A stretch of 64,000 nt of DNA from CAZKYX01 sp964557125 (GTDB lineage Bacteria > Patescibacteriota > Microgenomatia > Levybacterales > GWA1-39-11): assembly GCA_964557125.1 (NCBI GenBank), contig CAZKYX010000002.1, positions 1 through 64,000 on the forward strand, in the 5' to 3' direction. This document shows positions 1-8,957 of this stretch, one piece after another. The notes under the pieces were generated by a model. The model did not search any database and was not told where the DNA came from. It saw only the letters and a program-made list of their open reading frames with translations. Within the stretch, counting starts at the first letter, position 1. Each line of letters opens with the position of its first letter. The translations under genes and the position numbers were made by a program.

Positions 1-125
1 TCAAGAGGTCTTGGGTCAGTAACAAAAAAATGATGAAAGAATTTAATTGGAAACCACTAGTAAGCCTTAATGATGGGCTGGATAGGACAGTTAAACATAT
101 GAGAAGTGTGCTGAATAGGAAGTAA
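1..125 (+). CDS. NAD-dependent epimerase/dehydratase, C-terminal end (partial)
   Basis: The window opens inside a plus-strand frame (codons begin at base 3) that stops with TAA at 123-125. The visible tail contains EFNWKPLVSLNDGLDRTV, which matches the usual end of extended short-chain dehydrogenases such as UDP-glucose 4-epimerase or GDP-mannose dehydratase (pattern: aromatic-W-K-P, then S-L-x-D/E-G-L, then a last helix). Only about 40 residues are visible, so substrate and active site cannot be judged. The neighbouring glycosyltransferase fusion on the other strand fits a surface-sugar locus. The family call rests on this tail alone. Confidence 0.6.
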   Translation, partial: KRSWVSNKKMMKEFNWKPLVSLNDGLDRTVKHMRSVLNRK

Positions 126-202
126 ATCCGTAACTTATCTTTGCCCTGCATAAGAAAGTTACACAAAGTGGAGAGAAGTTAACCCTTGAGAGGTAATAAC
201 TG

Positions 203-628
203 TTATTTAATCTTTATTGTGGCCAAGTCTAGCAATTGATGAAGTATAAGTTTATCTCCAAAGTATATATTTAATAATTGTTCTTTTGAAACAAATTTGC
301 TAGTTTGAATTTCATTTGTAGGCGTAAATATTCCTATCTTACAAGTTCCGGTATATACGACTATACCCGTATGTGGATTCCGTTTACTAATAAGTACGGC
401 AATTACATACGCATTATCTAAAAGAGTGCAGCCTGTTTCTTCATAAAATTCCCTGCTAAATGTCTGGAGAGGGTTTTCTTTATTTTGAACATGACCTCCA
501 GGAATATCCCAACCTCTCTTATTCTTTATTGCTACAAATTTATCCGGCATATTAGTTGGAGAAATTATTCCTACGGTAGCTGTTATATGATGATTTCCTA
601 ATGTTTTTTTAACGATAAAGTCGCTCAT
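203..628 (-). CDS. Nudix hydrolase
   Basis: A 141-aa protein with a full Nudix box: it starts at GGHVQNKE (about residues 45-52) and ends in REFYEETGC, giving the G-x5-E-x7-R-E-x-x-E-E-x-G pattern whose glutamates bind the catalytic metal. Family members hydrolyse nucleoside diphosphates linked to another group, such as oxidised dNTPs, NDP-sugars or dinucleotides. The substrate cannot be read from the sequence. The gene starts two bases after the stop of the methyltransferase-glycosyltransferase gene at 631-2316, so the two are almost certainly co-transcribed; an NDP-sugar substrate would fit but is only an inference. Length is normal for the family. Confidence 0.85.
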   Translation of the reverse strand: MSDFIVKKTLGNHHITATVGIISPTNMPDKFVAIKNKRGWDIPGGHVQNKENPLQTFSREFYEETGCTLLDNAYVIAVLISKRNPHTGIVVYTGTCKIGIFTPTNEIQTSKFVSKEQLLNIYFGDKLILHQLLDLATIKIK

Positions 629-630
629 TA

Positions 631-2316
631 TTATTTAGTTGATTCAAGTGTTGCCCATTCTTTTACATGGGGTGTTATGTAATTTTTAGCCTCATCAACC
701 GTATTTTTATAGTTACTTGGATAAATTTCTCGTTCTAACAACTGATTTAACGATTGAAAAGGAGGATATGCTTTAAATACTCGCTCAAACTCAGAAGCAT
801 TACGGGAAAGTTGTCTCACTAAGTCTTCTAAGTTCTTAACTGTTTTAGAATAGATAAGGGCATTTGGAGTTCTGTTTATACTATCTAAGCCATAAAAATA
901 TGTAAAGAAGAAAGATAGAAAGATATCTTCAACTTGTAATTCAGTAAGTACAGATTTATCCATAAGCTGTTTGAATGGATCAGTTTTATACAAACTTGCT
1001 CTACCATGAATATAAAGTCGTTCACTTCTAACAGGAGGATTATGTTCAGCTTCATTATAAAGGAATTGTGAGTCCAAAGGAGTAGGTTCTGCGTAGGTAG
1101 CTTGTACTTGAGGTTTATCTACCAAGTGCATTTGCATTAAATCTAGAGAATGCGGATGAAGAATTGTATCGGCGTCAACTTTGCCGACGAAACCATCATA
1201 TTTTCTTGAATCGATTCCAGCCCAAAAGGCACGTAAAATACCTGGGTCTGAATTAATTAGCCTCAAATTTAGGAGACTTTTCGGGATATAATTTTTTATA
1301 ATTTCTGCTGACCTGTCAGTGCTTCCATTTACAACAAAAATAAACTCCCGATTTGTATCTGTTAAATTTGCAGAATTTTCCAAAAATGAAAGAAAATGTG
1401 GAATATTTTTGGATTCATTGCGCACGGGAATAATAATTGTAGTATTCGGATTCGGTTTATCCGCTTCTTTAAACATATAACATTTGTTTCGAAATTCCCT
1501 TTCGGAAAGGGCAACTTCCAAGTGATGAGGACTTCGCTCATTTCGCGCTGATAATAGCAAAGAGTAATGATTTTGAGAATCGTCGTCAATTTTACTAAAA
1601 GCTGCTAAATCAAGAGTTTTTGTTCTTCTATTAACACTGTTAAAACCTGCTCGCCTTATGTATTGTTCAGCTAGAGCTTGACTGAAAATTATTCTGTGAA
1701 GCCATCTGGTATTGGTTTCGGGATTTTCATATCCTAAACCATATATTTGAGTGAGTGGAGCAGTTGAATATTCATAAGAGAAAGAATCTTGTTCCTTTGG
1801 AGTTTTTCCATCCAAAATTTCTTGAAAAGTGATATCTGCATCTGGTACGGCGATTTGGAGCTCACCATTGACATGTAGTACCCGTTTCCATTCTTTCAAA
1901 ATAGGCTCTATCTGTGCCTGCTCTATATGTTCAAGTACATGTGATGCTCGCACAATAGAAAAGACACCATCTTTAAAAGGCAAATAGTGTGCATCGGCAA
2001 TTACATCGGGTTTACCCTCTTTAGATATATCGGTATTGATTGCATTGAGTTTTCGTGAAGCTTCAGGGCCTGATCCGATATTTAGTATACGCGGAATTTT
2101 ATTGGTTAAAGGTGAAGTATAAGGTTTTTGAGAGTGTAGATAAAAGTCTTCGGTTGTAGACGGAAGACCAGCTGGATTAATTGTATTATTTATTGAATGA
2201 AATCGAGACAACCCATCGTTATAAAGGAGGATATTTTGCGCACTTAAAAAAACTTCCGGTTGATTGCTTATGCCTTTTAAGAAGCGAATATTTTCTATTT
2301 CTTTGTTTTGACTCAT
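631..2316 (-). CDS. SAM methyltransferase - GT2 glycosyltransferase fusion
   Basis: A 561-aa soluble protein with two enzyme domains. The N-terminal half (about residues 70-250) is a class I methyltransferase: motif I NIGSGPEA, then ADAHYLPFKDGVFS and RASHVLEHI typical of the methyltransferase 11 family. The C-terminal half (about 290-480) is a GT-A family 2 glycosyltransferase: TIIIPVRNESKNIP, then FVVNGSTDRSA in the nucleotide-binding region and KVDADT as the DxD-type metal site. Such fusions are found in loci that build or decorate surface polysaccharides; donor and acceptor are unknown. It is followed two bases later by the Nudix gene. No Shine-Dalgarno is seen before the ATG. Confidence 0.8.
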   Translation of the reverse strand: MSQNKEIENIRFLKGISNQPEVFLSAQNILLYNDGLSRFHSINNTINPAGLPSTTEDFYLHSQKPYTSPLTNKIPRILNIGSGPEASRKLNAINTDISKEGKPDVIADAHYLPFKDGVFSIVRASHVLEHIEQAQIEPILKEWKRVLHVNGELQIAVPDADITFQEILDGKTPKEQDSFSYEYSTAPLTQIYGLGYENPETNTRWLHRIIFSQALAEQYIRRAGFNSVNRRTKTLDLAAFSKIDDDSQNHYSLLLSARNERSPHHLEVALSEREFRNKCYMFKEADKPNPNTTIIIPVRNESKNIPHFLSFLENSANLTDTNREFIFVVNGSTDRSAEIIKNYIPKSLLNLRLINSDPGILRAFWAGIDSRKYDGFVGKVDADTILHPHSLDLMQMHLVDKPQVQATYAEPTPLDSQFLYNEAEHNPPVRSERLYIHGRASLYKTDPFKQLMDKSVLTELQVEDIFLSFFFTYFYGLDSINRTPNALIYSKTVKNLEDLVRQLSRNASEFERVFKAYPPFQSLNQLLEREIYPSNYKNTVDEAKNYITPHVKEWATLESTK

Positions 2317-2402
2317 CGTCGTACAAAAGAATAATTTTGTTCACTGATCTTATCAGAATATCCTAAAGTAGTAAAGTCAGATGGTTAAACATGTTTTCTT
2401 TA

Positions 2403-3011
2403 TTATTTCGTGTGGAACTTACTCATGTAGTTTTCAAACCCGTGAGTAATGAGTAGTGGAAGTTCACGGGCAATGTGCTTTATCATAGTTCTTACTTCGT
2501 GATATTCATTGTCTTCAAACCGTTGCAGTACATATTGTTCTACTGAATGGTGTCTTTTTTGGTCAAATTTTGTTCCTTCAAGTTTTATTGGCTTTCCAAC
2601 ACCCATTCGAATCCTCAAAAACTTATCTGTTTTAAGATGCTCAACTAAAGACTCAACACCATTATGTCCAGCTGTTCCTCCGCCAAATCTAATCTGAAGT
2701 TTTCCAAGAGGTAGGTCTAGTTCATCATGAATTACAATTAAATCTTCTGGCGCAATTTTAAAATAATCCAAAAGGAGTGACACTGCCATGCCAGAGTTGT
2801 TCATATACGTGAGCGGTTTTGCGAGTAGAGCGGGAGTGTCTTTAATCATTACCTTTTTAATGAGTGATTTTGTCTTTTTATTGTCTTCCCACGTGCTTTC
2901 ATCAAGTGATTCAAGTTTTTTGAGGAGATAATCAAGAGATTCAAAGCCAATATTGTGCCTCGTGTCCTTATATTTGTCTCCCAGATTGCCAAGTCCTACA
3001 ATAAGCTTCAT
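2403..3011 (-). CDS. pth: peptidyl-tRNA hydrolase
   Basis: Releases tRNA from peptidyl-tRNAs that drop off the ribosome. The hallmarks are present in order: GLGNLGDKY with the conserved Asn, DTRHNIGF with the catalytic His, the Asn in PLTYMNNSG, VIHDELDLPLGK with the Asp partner of the His, and AGHNG. I start at the ATG encoding MKLIVGLGN (3011). The frame stays open for 27 more codons upstream, but that stretch is low-complexity repeat DNA (words like aggtaatag) and no Pth has such an extension. This gives 202 aa, a normal length. The gene stands between the Nudix/glycosyltransferase pair and phosphoglycerate mutase, all on the minus strand. Confidence 0.93.
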   Translation of the reverse strand: MKLIVGLGNLGDKYKDTRHNIGFESLDYLLKKLESLDESTWEDNKKTKSLIKKVMIKDTPALLAKPLTYMNNSGMAVSLLLDYFKIAPEDLIVIHDELDLPLGKLQIRFGGGTAGHNGVESLVEHLKTDKFLRIRMGVGKPIKLEGTKFDQKRHHSVEQYVLQRFEDNEYHEVRTMIKHIARELPLLITHGFENYMSKFHTK

Positions 3012-3135
3012 AATTAGGTAATAGTAACTAGGTAATAGGGAATAGTCAAGGGCAAAATAGGCAATAGTAGCTAGGTAATAGGGATTAGTCAATCCAATTT
3101 TCTATTACCTATTTTCTAATACCTAGTGTCTAATC
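3012..3135. repeat. 'aggtaatag' word repeats between pth and gpm
   Basis: The 125 bases between the two genes consist largely of near-copies of taggtaatag, tagtaactagg and their complements. The same style recurs at 3769-3800 (atgtatcaagtatta, twice) and 10972-11040 (agtattaag words). No RNA fold or gene is apparent. The repeat extends into the open frame ahead of pth, which is why the longer start of that gene was not accepted. Confidence 0.6.
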
Positions 3136-3768
3136 CTATACCTTGCCTTTATTTTCGTTCGCTCCGCGAATTTCTTTTGAGTTTACTGTTCCATCTGCAT
3201 TCAGTTGATAGATGTACGCTTCACCAGTACCAATTTCAAGCTCACCTACGGCTTCATCTGGGATATGTTCTAGGTATTTTACAAATGCGCGCAGTGCATT
3301 GCCTGAAGAGGATATAAGGATATTTTTTCCTTCTTTTAACTTTGGTAGTACCTCTTTTTCAAAATATGGCACAAGTCTGTCATATACCATTTTTAGACTC
3401 TCGCCATTTGGAGGAGGGAAATCCCAACCTCTTCTTAGTCTTTGAAAACCTTCTTCACCAATCTCCTCTTTTACTTGCCATTTATTTTTGTGATTGTAAT
3501 CCCCATAGTTCCTTTCACGAAAAGCCATATTAAAAGTAGTGGGAAGGCTTTCCTTTCCCAAAAATTGTAGAACTGTTGAAAGTGTTTGGCGACATCTCGT
3601 GTGGTCAGAGGAAAAAGCTTCGTCAAACGGAATGTCTTTCAGTTCTTCGGCTGTTTTTTTTGCCTGTTCAATACCTTCAGGTGCCAATTCTGGGTCTTCC
3701 CACCCAGCCCAAATGCCTTGCTTGTTATATTCTGAGAGTCCGTGACGGATGAGAACGAGATAACTCAT
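3136..3768 (-). CDS. gpmA: phosphoglycerate mutase, dPGM type, with second catalytic His replaced by Ser
   Basis: Interconverts 3- and 2-phosphoglycerate in glycolysis. This 210-aa version is the short, yeast-like form of the 2,3-bisphosphoglycerate-dependent family. Present: LVLIRHGLSEYN with the phosphorylated His, SDHTRCRQT with the substrate Arg, RERNYGDYNHKNK with the catalytic Glu, and PPPNGESL. Odd: the motif near the end that is normally A-H-G-N-S-L-R-A reads SSSGNALRA, so the residue aligned with the second catalytic histidine is Ser155. The DNA at 3304-3306 is clear (complement TCA). Enolase and pyruvate kinase, the next enzymes of the pathway, are also in the window. It could be an active variant or a phosphatase-like paralog. 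Confidence 0.88.
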   Translation of the reverse strand: MSYLVLIRHGLSEYNKQGIWAGWEDPELAPEGIEQAKKTAEELKDIPFDEAFSSDHTRCRQTLSTVLQFLGKESLPTTFNMAFRERNYGDYNHKNKWQVKEEIGEEGFQRLRRGWDFPPPNGESLKMVYDRLVPYFEKEVLPKLKEGKNILISSSGNALRAFVKYLEHIPDEAVGELEIGTGEAYIYQLNADGTVNSKEIRGANENKGKV

Positions 3769-3831
3769 GTATCAAGTATTATGTATCAAGTATTACGTAT
3801 AAATCAAGCAACAGGTTGTTAGGTATGTTAT

Positions 3832-4002
3832 TTGTTTTTGGGGGAGGAGTGTGCCTATAATGATGAGGAAGTTATTCGCCCTTCAAGAATACCCCATGCC
3901 TCATACGGATGGGGATGAATTGAAGTAAGAAAACATCTTCCTTTAGAGGTTATATATATTAGAAACCCCAAGTAAAACTTGGGGAAGATGTTATAAATTA
4001 TT
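3832..4002 (+). promoter_or_regulatory. promoter and structured leader of the 1142-aa membrane protein gene
   Basis: A TTGTTT / TATAAT pair (3832-3837 and 3856-3861, 18-base spacer) is followed by about 135 bases of leader with two nested hairpins. In the first, CTTCAA (3881) pairs with TTGAAG (3920) and encloses CCCCAT/ATGGGG. In the second, AACATCTT (3932) pairs with AAGATGTT (3985) and encloses CCCCAAG/CTTGGGG with loop TAAAA (3966-3984). The ATG follows ten bases later without a Shine-Dalgarno. Such an arrangement suits a regulatory RNA; I do not recognise a known riboswitch class. Confidence 0.45.
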
Positions 4003-7000
4003 ATGTGGGGCTTGCTTGTACTTACTGTTCCCGTATTCTACGTAATCGGTCTTGTGACCATAATAAAGGCTCTTTTTGGTAATTCTGGTGATGGTCGTGA
4101 GCGAAGAAAAGCACTGTTTTTAAAAGAAATTCTTCCAGAGTTACGCAACGTTTTAAAGCAGCCAGACACAAAAAAGAGTCTTTCAGGCCTCATTGATAGC
4201 TACAAAAAACTCATTCAAAAGTATGAATATTTTGAAGAAGGAAAAACATCCTCCCTATTAAATGCTCCAGTTGAAGTTGAAGCAAAACCAGCAGTTAACG
4301 CAGTAAGGCAAGTAGAAAAACCCACTGCTAAAGTTGCTGCAGCTCAAGTTGATATCGGTAAATTGTGGGCAAATTGGTACTCAAACAATTCCATTAATCT
4401 TTTATTGTACGTAGGAGCATTTCTCATTGTTGCTTCAGGTGCTATTTTTGTTGGATTCCAGTGGGGTACTATTGAGGGTGTCATAAAGGCGAGTGCATTT
4501 AGCCTTCTTACCATTCTGTTTCTTATTTGTGGTCTTCTTTTCTACAGAATCAAGTCAATTCAAAGTGCCGGTTTTACATTCATCTCAATTGCAGCACTTC
4601 TGACCCCTTTTAACGGAGTTGCTTGGTTTAATTTTCATTTTGGTCCCCAGGGATATGAAGCAGGAAGCGTATGGCTTGTAACCTCTTTTGTAAGCATTAT
4701 GCTTTACTTTTTCCTCACATTTTATCTTCAGAAGTCTGTCTTTACGTACATATTTGCCCTTGGAGTGCTGTCGCTAGTACTCTCTGTTGTAAATATCTCC
4801 CACCTTCGAATTGAATTTTATATATTAGGAAGTGTATTTTCAGCGTTTCTTCTCTTATTTGCTGGTAGGGCAGTGCGAAACACCAAAGACGTGAATGAAC
4901 TTCTTGAGCCTTTATCAATTTCTGCACAAGTCGTGTTGCCGATATCCCTTGTCATGGGTTTTCTTTTTGCCCTCAGTCGTGGCGTTGTGCTTGAGTATCC
5001 AACCTCCCTTTCACTTCTTTTGTCCAGCGCATTTTATGTATTTTCATACACCTTTAACAAAAAGGTGGGGTACTTAATCGCTGCTCAAGTTATTTTTCCG
5101 TTCTCGGTGTACGTATTTTTACGCTCATCAAATATTATACCGTCACAAGCATTTATTATTACTCAACTCATCCCACTGGTATACGTGTTGGTTAGGAGAT
5201 TTGTTAAAGATAGAAAAGAGCAGGCGCTTCAAACAACGAATATTCTAGCATTTGGAATTGGTGCTATGAGTTTTATAGTAAATATTTCAAGTGGTACGCT
5301 TCTCTCACTTGGGGTAAGTGCTGTTCTTATCGTTCTGGTTCTGCATTTCATATTGGTATATCTTATTGAACGAAAGCATATATATTTTGCAGTGGCACTT
5401 CTTATTCTTCCCATAGCGCTTTACTGTTTCCTTCGCGCGGTTGGAATAACTGCTGTTCATACCTGCATGCTTATTGAAATACTTGGCATTCTTTATATTG
5501 GATTGAGTTACGGATTGAAGCGTACTAAAGAAGAGGAGAGCGATGTATTTTTAATTGCCCAGCTCACCGTGCCAATTGCAATGTTCTTTGGAGCACTTAT
5601 GAGTTCAATTTCAGGTAGCCTTTCATTTGGCAATTTCACAATTTTTACACTTCTCGCACTCGTTTTTTACATAATCTCTTATTTTTACACTCGAATACAG
5701 GCATATTTTGTAGCAAGTGGCATATTTTTGCCCGTAGTTATTTACTTTTTATTCCGCTTTACAGGTCTAACACCATTAACTTGTCTTAATATCATCCAAA
5801 TTGTAGGTATTGGGTATATGGCAGCCTCCTTCTATTTACAAAGGAAGTATCAAAAGGAATACATGACAATGCAGTCGCTCGCAAATGTTATTTTGCCCTC
5901 CGTTGCACTCGTTATTAGTGTGGTTGCACTCATTCAAAACTCTACACTCTTTATTCCACAAGTTGTGTTCTCTGTCTTCACAGGGTGTATCTATTATGCG
6001 TTGAGTTTTTTTCTAACCAAGAACAAGTCATACCTACTCATGGCAGAGCTTACTTCATTATGGTTTGTAAATGTGTTACTCATGTGGATGGGACTTGAAA
6101 TATTCCCAGCGCTCTTGTCTGTTAACACCGTATGCGTAGCCTACAGCGCTCTTTCGTTCATAAATCGAGGGAAATATCCTCAGGTGGCACGTATAACGAG
6201 TAGCGTTTCTGTCGTTGTGCCCACCGTTATTTTTGTACTTTCTGCTTACGTGTTTGGAGTTGCTGGAAAAGATATCTTTTATTTTGCTCTCGTACCTTGC
6301 GTATTGTCTCTTTTTGCCTTCTTTGCAACGAAAAAGATTCCTTATTTAGCGGTACACGTATTGTTTGAGGTAATTTCCCTGTATCTTTTTGTTCACCAAG
6401 TTTTGACAATTCAGCACAAAGTTGAGATGTTAGGGGCACTCTATGTACTTGCACTTCTTATTTACTATGCGTTGGCGTTTTATAACCATAAACGAACACA
6501 GTTATTTGATGCATTTATAGCAGCAACGGTTGTAAATGGCGCACTTGCACTTATTTTGTCGCAGAGTGCTTCAAAAGTAGTGAGCGTGGCTGCATTTATT
6601 GAGGCACTTGTTGCATTTCACTATCAAATTGTCCATTCAAAAAAGAACGGCATTTATTTGGGTGGCATGCTGGCTTCTCTTGGTGTTCATTTTGCCTTGA
6701 AAGGGTGGGGGGTTGAGAAATTCTTTCATCCGTTTGCATACCAAGCGCTGTTCCTACTTCTTTATGGCGTGTTCTGCATTACCCGAGATAAGATATACTC
6801 CAAAGATCTTCGAATTCTCGGTATTACAGGGTCTTTTGTGAGTGTATTTATTTTCTGGTTTCTTTCAAAGTCTAACGCTGATTATTCCCACTCAGCACTC
6901 GCATCATCTTATATTCTTACCGTACTTTTGGCATTTGATGCATGGTATGTTAGGGAAAAGTATTTTGGATATGTTGCCTCAGCTGTTGGAATGGTTACCT

Positions 7001-7431
7001 ACTTCTGGCAGGTACATCTGCTTGGATACACGGAATATCAAATGTTTTTGCTTCCTCTTGGAGTATATTTGATGACACTTTCCTACTTTACCCGAAAGGA
7101 AAAGAACGCAGACATTTCAAAAGGACTTGAGTATGGAGGACTGTTTGTATTATTAGTACCTTTGCTATTCCAGTCGTTTGGTGAGAATGGATTTTACTAT
7201 TCCCTCATTTTGGCGATGGAGGGCATTGCACTACTCATATTGGGAGTTACATTTGAGAAAAAAATATATAGATATGTAGGAATTGGAGCAATCGTGAGTG
7301 CTGTCTTTTCTCAGACCTATAACTACGTATTCACACTTCCTCGTTGGGTATCAACTGCGGTAGCAGGGTTTACTTTTATTGCGGTAGCAATATTCTTGCT
7401 TCTAAAGCGGAAGGATATTGATTCGAAATAA
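4003..7431 (+). CDS. very large polytopic membrane protein, unknown function
   Basis: A 1142-aa protein with one N-terminal membrane helix, a charged soluble segment (about residues 28-125, including an Ala/Pro/Lys-rich stretch) and then roughly thirty hydrophobic segments to the end, closing with LLLKRKDIDSK. A unit of about 120 residues repeats at least five times, seen as Y-x-x-S-Y/F, then K-x-x-Y-L/F-x-A, then F-L-x-x-x-x-I, then Q/E-I-x-x-I-x-Y-x-x-x-S-Y (for example YVFSYTFNKKVGYLIAA, YIISYFYTRIQAYFVAS, YALSFFLTKNKSYLLMA). I see no catalytic motif. The architecture recalls the large repeat-built membrane proteins of the DUF2339/DUF2157 kind, but I cannot assign a family. It has its own leader and is convergent with enolase. 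Confidence 0.8.
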   Translation: MWGLLVLTVPVFYVIGLVTIIKALFGNSGDGRERRKALFLKEILPELRNVLKQPDTKKSLSGLIDSYKKLIQKYEYFEEGKTSSLLNAPVEVEAKPAVNAVRQVEKPTAKVAAAQVDIGKLWANWYSNNSINLLLYVGAFLIVASGAIFVGFQWGTIEGVIKASAFSLLTILFLICGLLFYRIKSIQSAGFTFISIAALLTPFNGVAWFNFHFGPQGYEAGSVWLVTSFVSIMLYFFLTFYLQKSVFTYIFALGVLSLVLSVVNISHLRIEFYILGSVFSAFLLLFAGRAVRNTKDVNELLEPLSISAQVVLPISLVMGFLFALSRGVVLEYPTSLSLLLSSAFYVFSYTFNKKVGYLIAAQVIFPFSVYVFLRSSNIIPSQAFIITQLIPLVYVLVRRFVKDRKEQALQTTNILAFGIGAMSFIVNISSGTLLSLGVSAVLIVLVLHFILVYLIERKHIYFAVALLILPIALYCFLRAVGITAVHTCMLIEILGILYIGLSYGLKRTKEEESDVFLIAQLTVPIAMFFGALMSSISGSLSFGNFTIFTLLALVFYIISYFYTRIQAYFVASGIFLPVVIYFLFRFTGLTPLTCLNIIQIVGIGYMAASFYLQRKYQKEYMTMQSLANVILPSVALVISVVALIQNSTLFIPQVVFSVFTGCIYYALSFFLTKNKSYLLMAELTSLWFVNVLLMWMGLEIFPALLSVNTVCVAYSALSFINRGKYPQVARITSSVSVVVPTVIFVLSAYVFGVAGKDIFYFALVPCVLSLFAFFATKKIPYLAVHVLFEVISLYLFVHQVLTIQHKVEMLGALYVLALLIYYALAFYNHKRTQLFDAFIAATVVNGALALILSQSASKVVSVAAFIEALVAFHYQIVHSKKNGIYLGGMLASLGVHFALKGWGVEKFFHPFAYQALFLLLYGVFCITRDKIYSKDLRILGITGSFVSVFIFWFLSKSNADYSHSALASSYILTVLLAFDAWYVREKYFGYVASAVGMVTYFWQVHLLGYTEYQMFLLPLGVYLMTLSYFTRKEKNADISKGLEYGGLFVLLVPLLFQSFGENGFYYSLILAMEGIALLILGVTFEKKIYRYVGIGAIVSAVFSQTYNYVFTLPRWVSTAVAGFTFIAVAIFLLLKRKDIDSK

Positions 7432-7495
7432 TTTAAAATTTAAAATTCGAAATTTGAATTCAAATTAAAAATTAAAAATTTAAAATTGGAAAGAT
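7432..7495. repeat. AT-rich dispersed repeat (copy 1)
   Basis: A palindromic AT-rich block of words such as aatttaaaatt and caaattaaaaatt lies between the convergent membrane-protein and enolase genes. Similar blocks are at 16094-16196, 22487-22600 and 26733-26835, each at a gene boundary. Confidence 0.6.
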
Positions 7496-7521
7496 ATTCT
7501 TCGAGCGGAGTTGAGAAGCTA

Positions 7522-8898
7522 CTATAGCCCTGCTTCAATCTCTAGGAGTCTGTTGTATTTTGCGAGTCGTTCACCTCGTGCCATAGAGCCTGTCTTGATA
7601 AATTCAGAGGCACATGCATATGCAAGGTCAGCAATAAATGAGTCCTCAGTTTCCCCACTTCTGTGAGAGATTGCTGTTTTCCATCCGGCAGCGTGCGCCA
7701 TTTGTATAGCCTCAACTGTTTCTTTAATGGTTCCAATTTGATTGACCTTTACGAGGACTGCATTTGCGGCCTTTTCTTCAATCGCCCTTTTGATACGAGT
7801 TGGATTTGTGACTAAAAGATCATCTCCAATGATAACAAGGTTGTCATTCTGAGGCATTGCCGAAGAATCTAGAGATCCTTCGCTTCGCTCAGGATGACCG
7901 TTTTGTTCAGGATGACTGGTTGAGTCAGGATGACTTCTGTTAACAGTAACAAAATGAGTCCAAGCTTCCCAGTCATCTTCAGCAAAAGCATCCTCAATTG
8001 ATAGTAGTTTGTAGTTTGTAGTGAGTAGTTTGTAATAAGAGAGGAGATCATGAGCGTTTAGTTTTTTAGCGTTTAGGGTATAGTTTCCTTCACTGTAAAA
8101 TTCAGTTGAAGCAACGTCAAGTGAAAGGCGAAAATCTGTTACATTTTCATATCCCGCGTCAGATGCGGCAGTTATAATTAGGTTGAGTACATCTTGATTG
8201 GGATCATTGTGGGCCGCGCCTGCAACGCTCTCGCTTGCGAGGCGGGCGGGAGAGTATCCTCCCTCATCACCCAATAGTGTTGATAGTTTTTTTTCTTTCA
8301 AGACTTTTCCAAGAGAATGGAATATCTCAGCTGCAATTCTTACTGATTTTGAGGGGCTGGTTGCATTTGGGACAATCATGAATTCTTGAATGTCAAAATT
8401 CCAATTTGCGTGCTTGCCGCCATTAACGATATTAACCAATAGCTGGGGAAAAGTTGGTGTGACAGGGTGAGACCCTGCCACATGGTTGAAGTAATATTCA
8501 TTCATAAATTTCCACAATGGTTTTTTTGCAAGGTAGGCGCCAGCTCTCACAGCTGCTTGGCTTACGGAAAGAATTGCATTTGCTCCAAGACTTTCTTTGT
8601 TTGGGGTTCCGTCAAGGTCAAGCATCTTTGTATCAATTGCAATTGGGTCAACCTCCATGCCTACTAAAGCATCTCGTATCTCAGTATTCACATGCGCTAC
8701 AGCTTTAAGTACTCCCTTGCCCATATAACGCGTATTATCTTCGTCGCGAAGCTCTACTGCTTCATGTGAACCAGTTGATGCCCCAGAAGGGACAGAAGAG
8801 GAGTGTATTGAACCATCTTCAAGTGTTATAAATGTCCTGACGGTTGGGTTGCCGCGAGAATCAAGAATTTCAATGGCTTTTAAATCGGTTATTTTCAT
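7522..8898 (-). CDS. eno: enolase containing repeat-derived insertions
   Basis: Dehydrates 2-phosphoglycerate to phosphoenolpyruvate. The active-site motifs are all present: SGASTGSHEAVELRD, VNGGKHANWNFDIQEFMI, GDEGGYSP, SIEDAFAEDDW, GDDLLVTNP, KVNQIGTIKET and SHRSGETEDSFIADLA. At 458 aa it is about 30 longer than usual. The extra length is translated repeat DNA: about residues 318-348 (…SHPERSEGS…, between EDDWEAW and NLVIIGDD), a TTNYKLL stretch before SIEDAF, and a REP-like hairpin at 8461-8479 encoding AGSHPVT. The frame is intact, so the enzyme is probably active. The ATG lies about 6 bases after the predicted transcription start, with no Shine-Dalgarno. Confidence 0.95.
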   Translation of the reverse strand: MKITDLKAIEILDSRGNPTVRTFITLEDGSIHSSSVPSGASTGSHEAVELRDEDNTRYMGKGVLKAVAHVNTEIRDALVGMEVDPIAIDTKMLDLDGTPNKESLGANAILSVSQAAVRAGAYLAKKPLWKFMNEYYFNHVAGSHPVTPTFPQLLVNIVNGGKHANWNFDIQEFMIVPNATSPSKSVRIAAEIFHSLGKVLKEKKLSTLLGDEGGYSPARLASESVAGAAHNDPNQDVLNLIITAASDAGYENVTDFRLSLDVASTEFYSEGNYTLNAKKLNAHDLLSYYKLLTTNYKLLSIEDAFAEDDWEAWTHFVTVNRSHPDSTSHPEQNGHPERSEGSLDSSAMPQNDNLVIIGDDLLVTNPTRIKRAIEEKAANAVLVKVNQIGTIKETVEAIQMAHAAGWKTAISHRSGETEDSFIADLAYACASEFIKTGSMARGERLAKYNRLLEIEAGL

Positions 8899-8910
8899 AG
8901 GGAACGTTCT

Positions 8911-8939
8911 ATTTTAAGATTTGAGTAAAAATATTTCAA
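8911..8939 (-). promoter_or_regulatory. promoter of enolase
   Basis: On the minus strand, TTGAAA and TAAAAT with a 17-base spacer. The predicted start site is around 8904 and the ATG is at 8898, so the message would have a leader of only a few bases. Confidence 0.55.
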
Positions 8940-8957
8940 TAAGAAAAAAGATACCAA

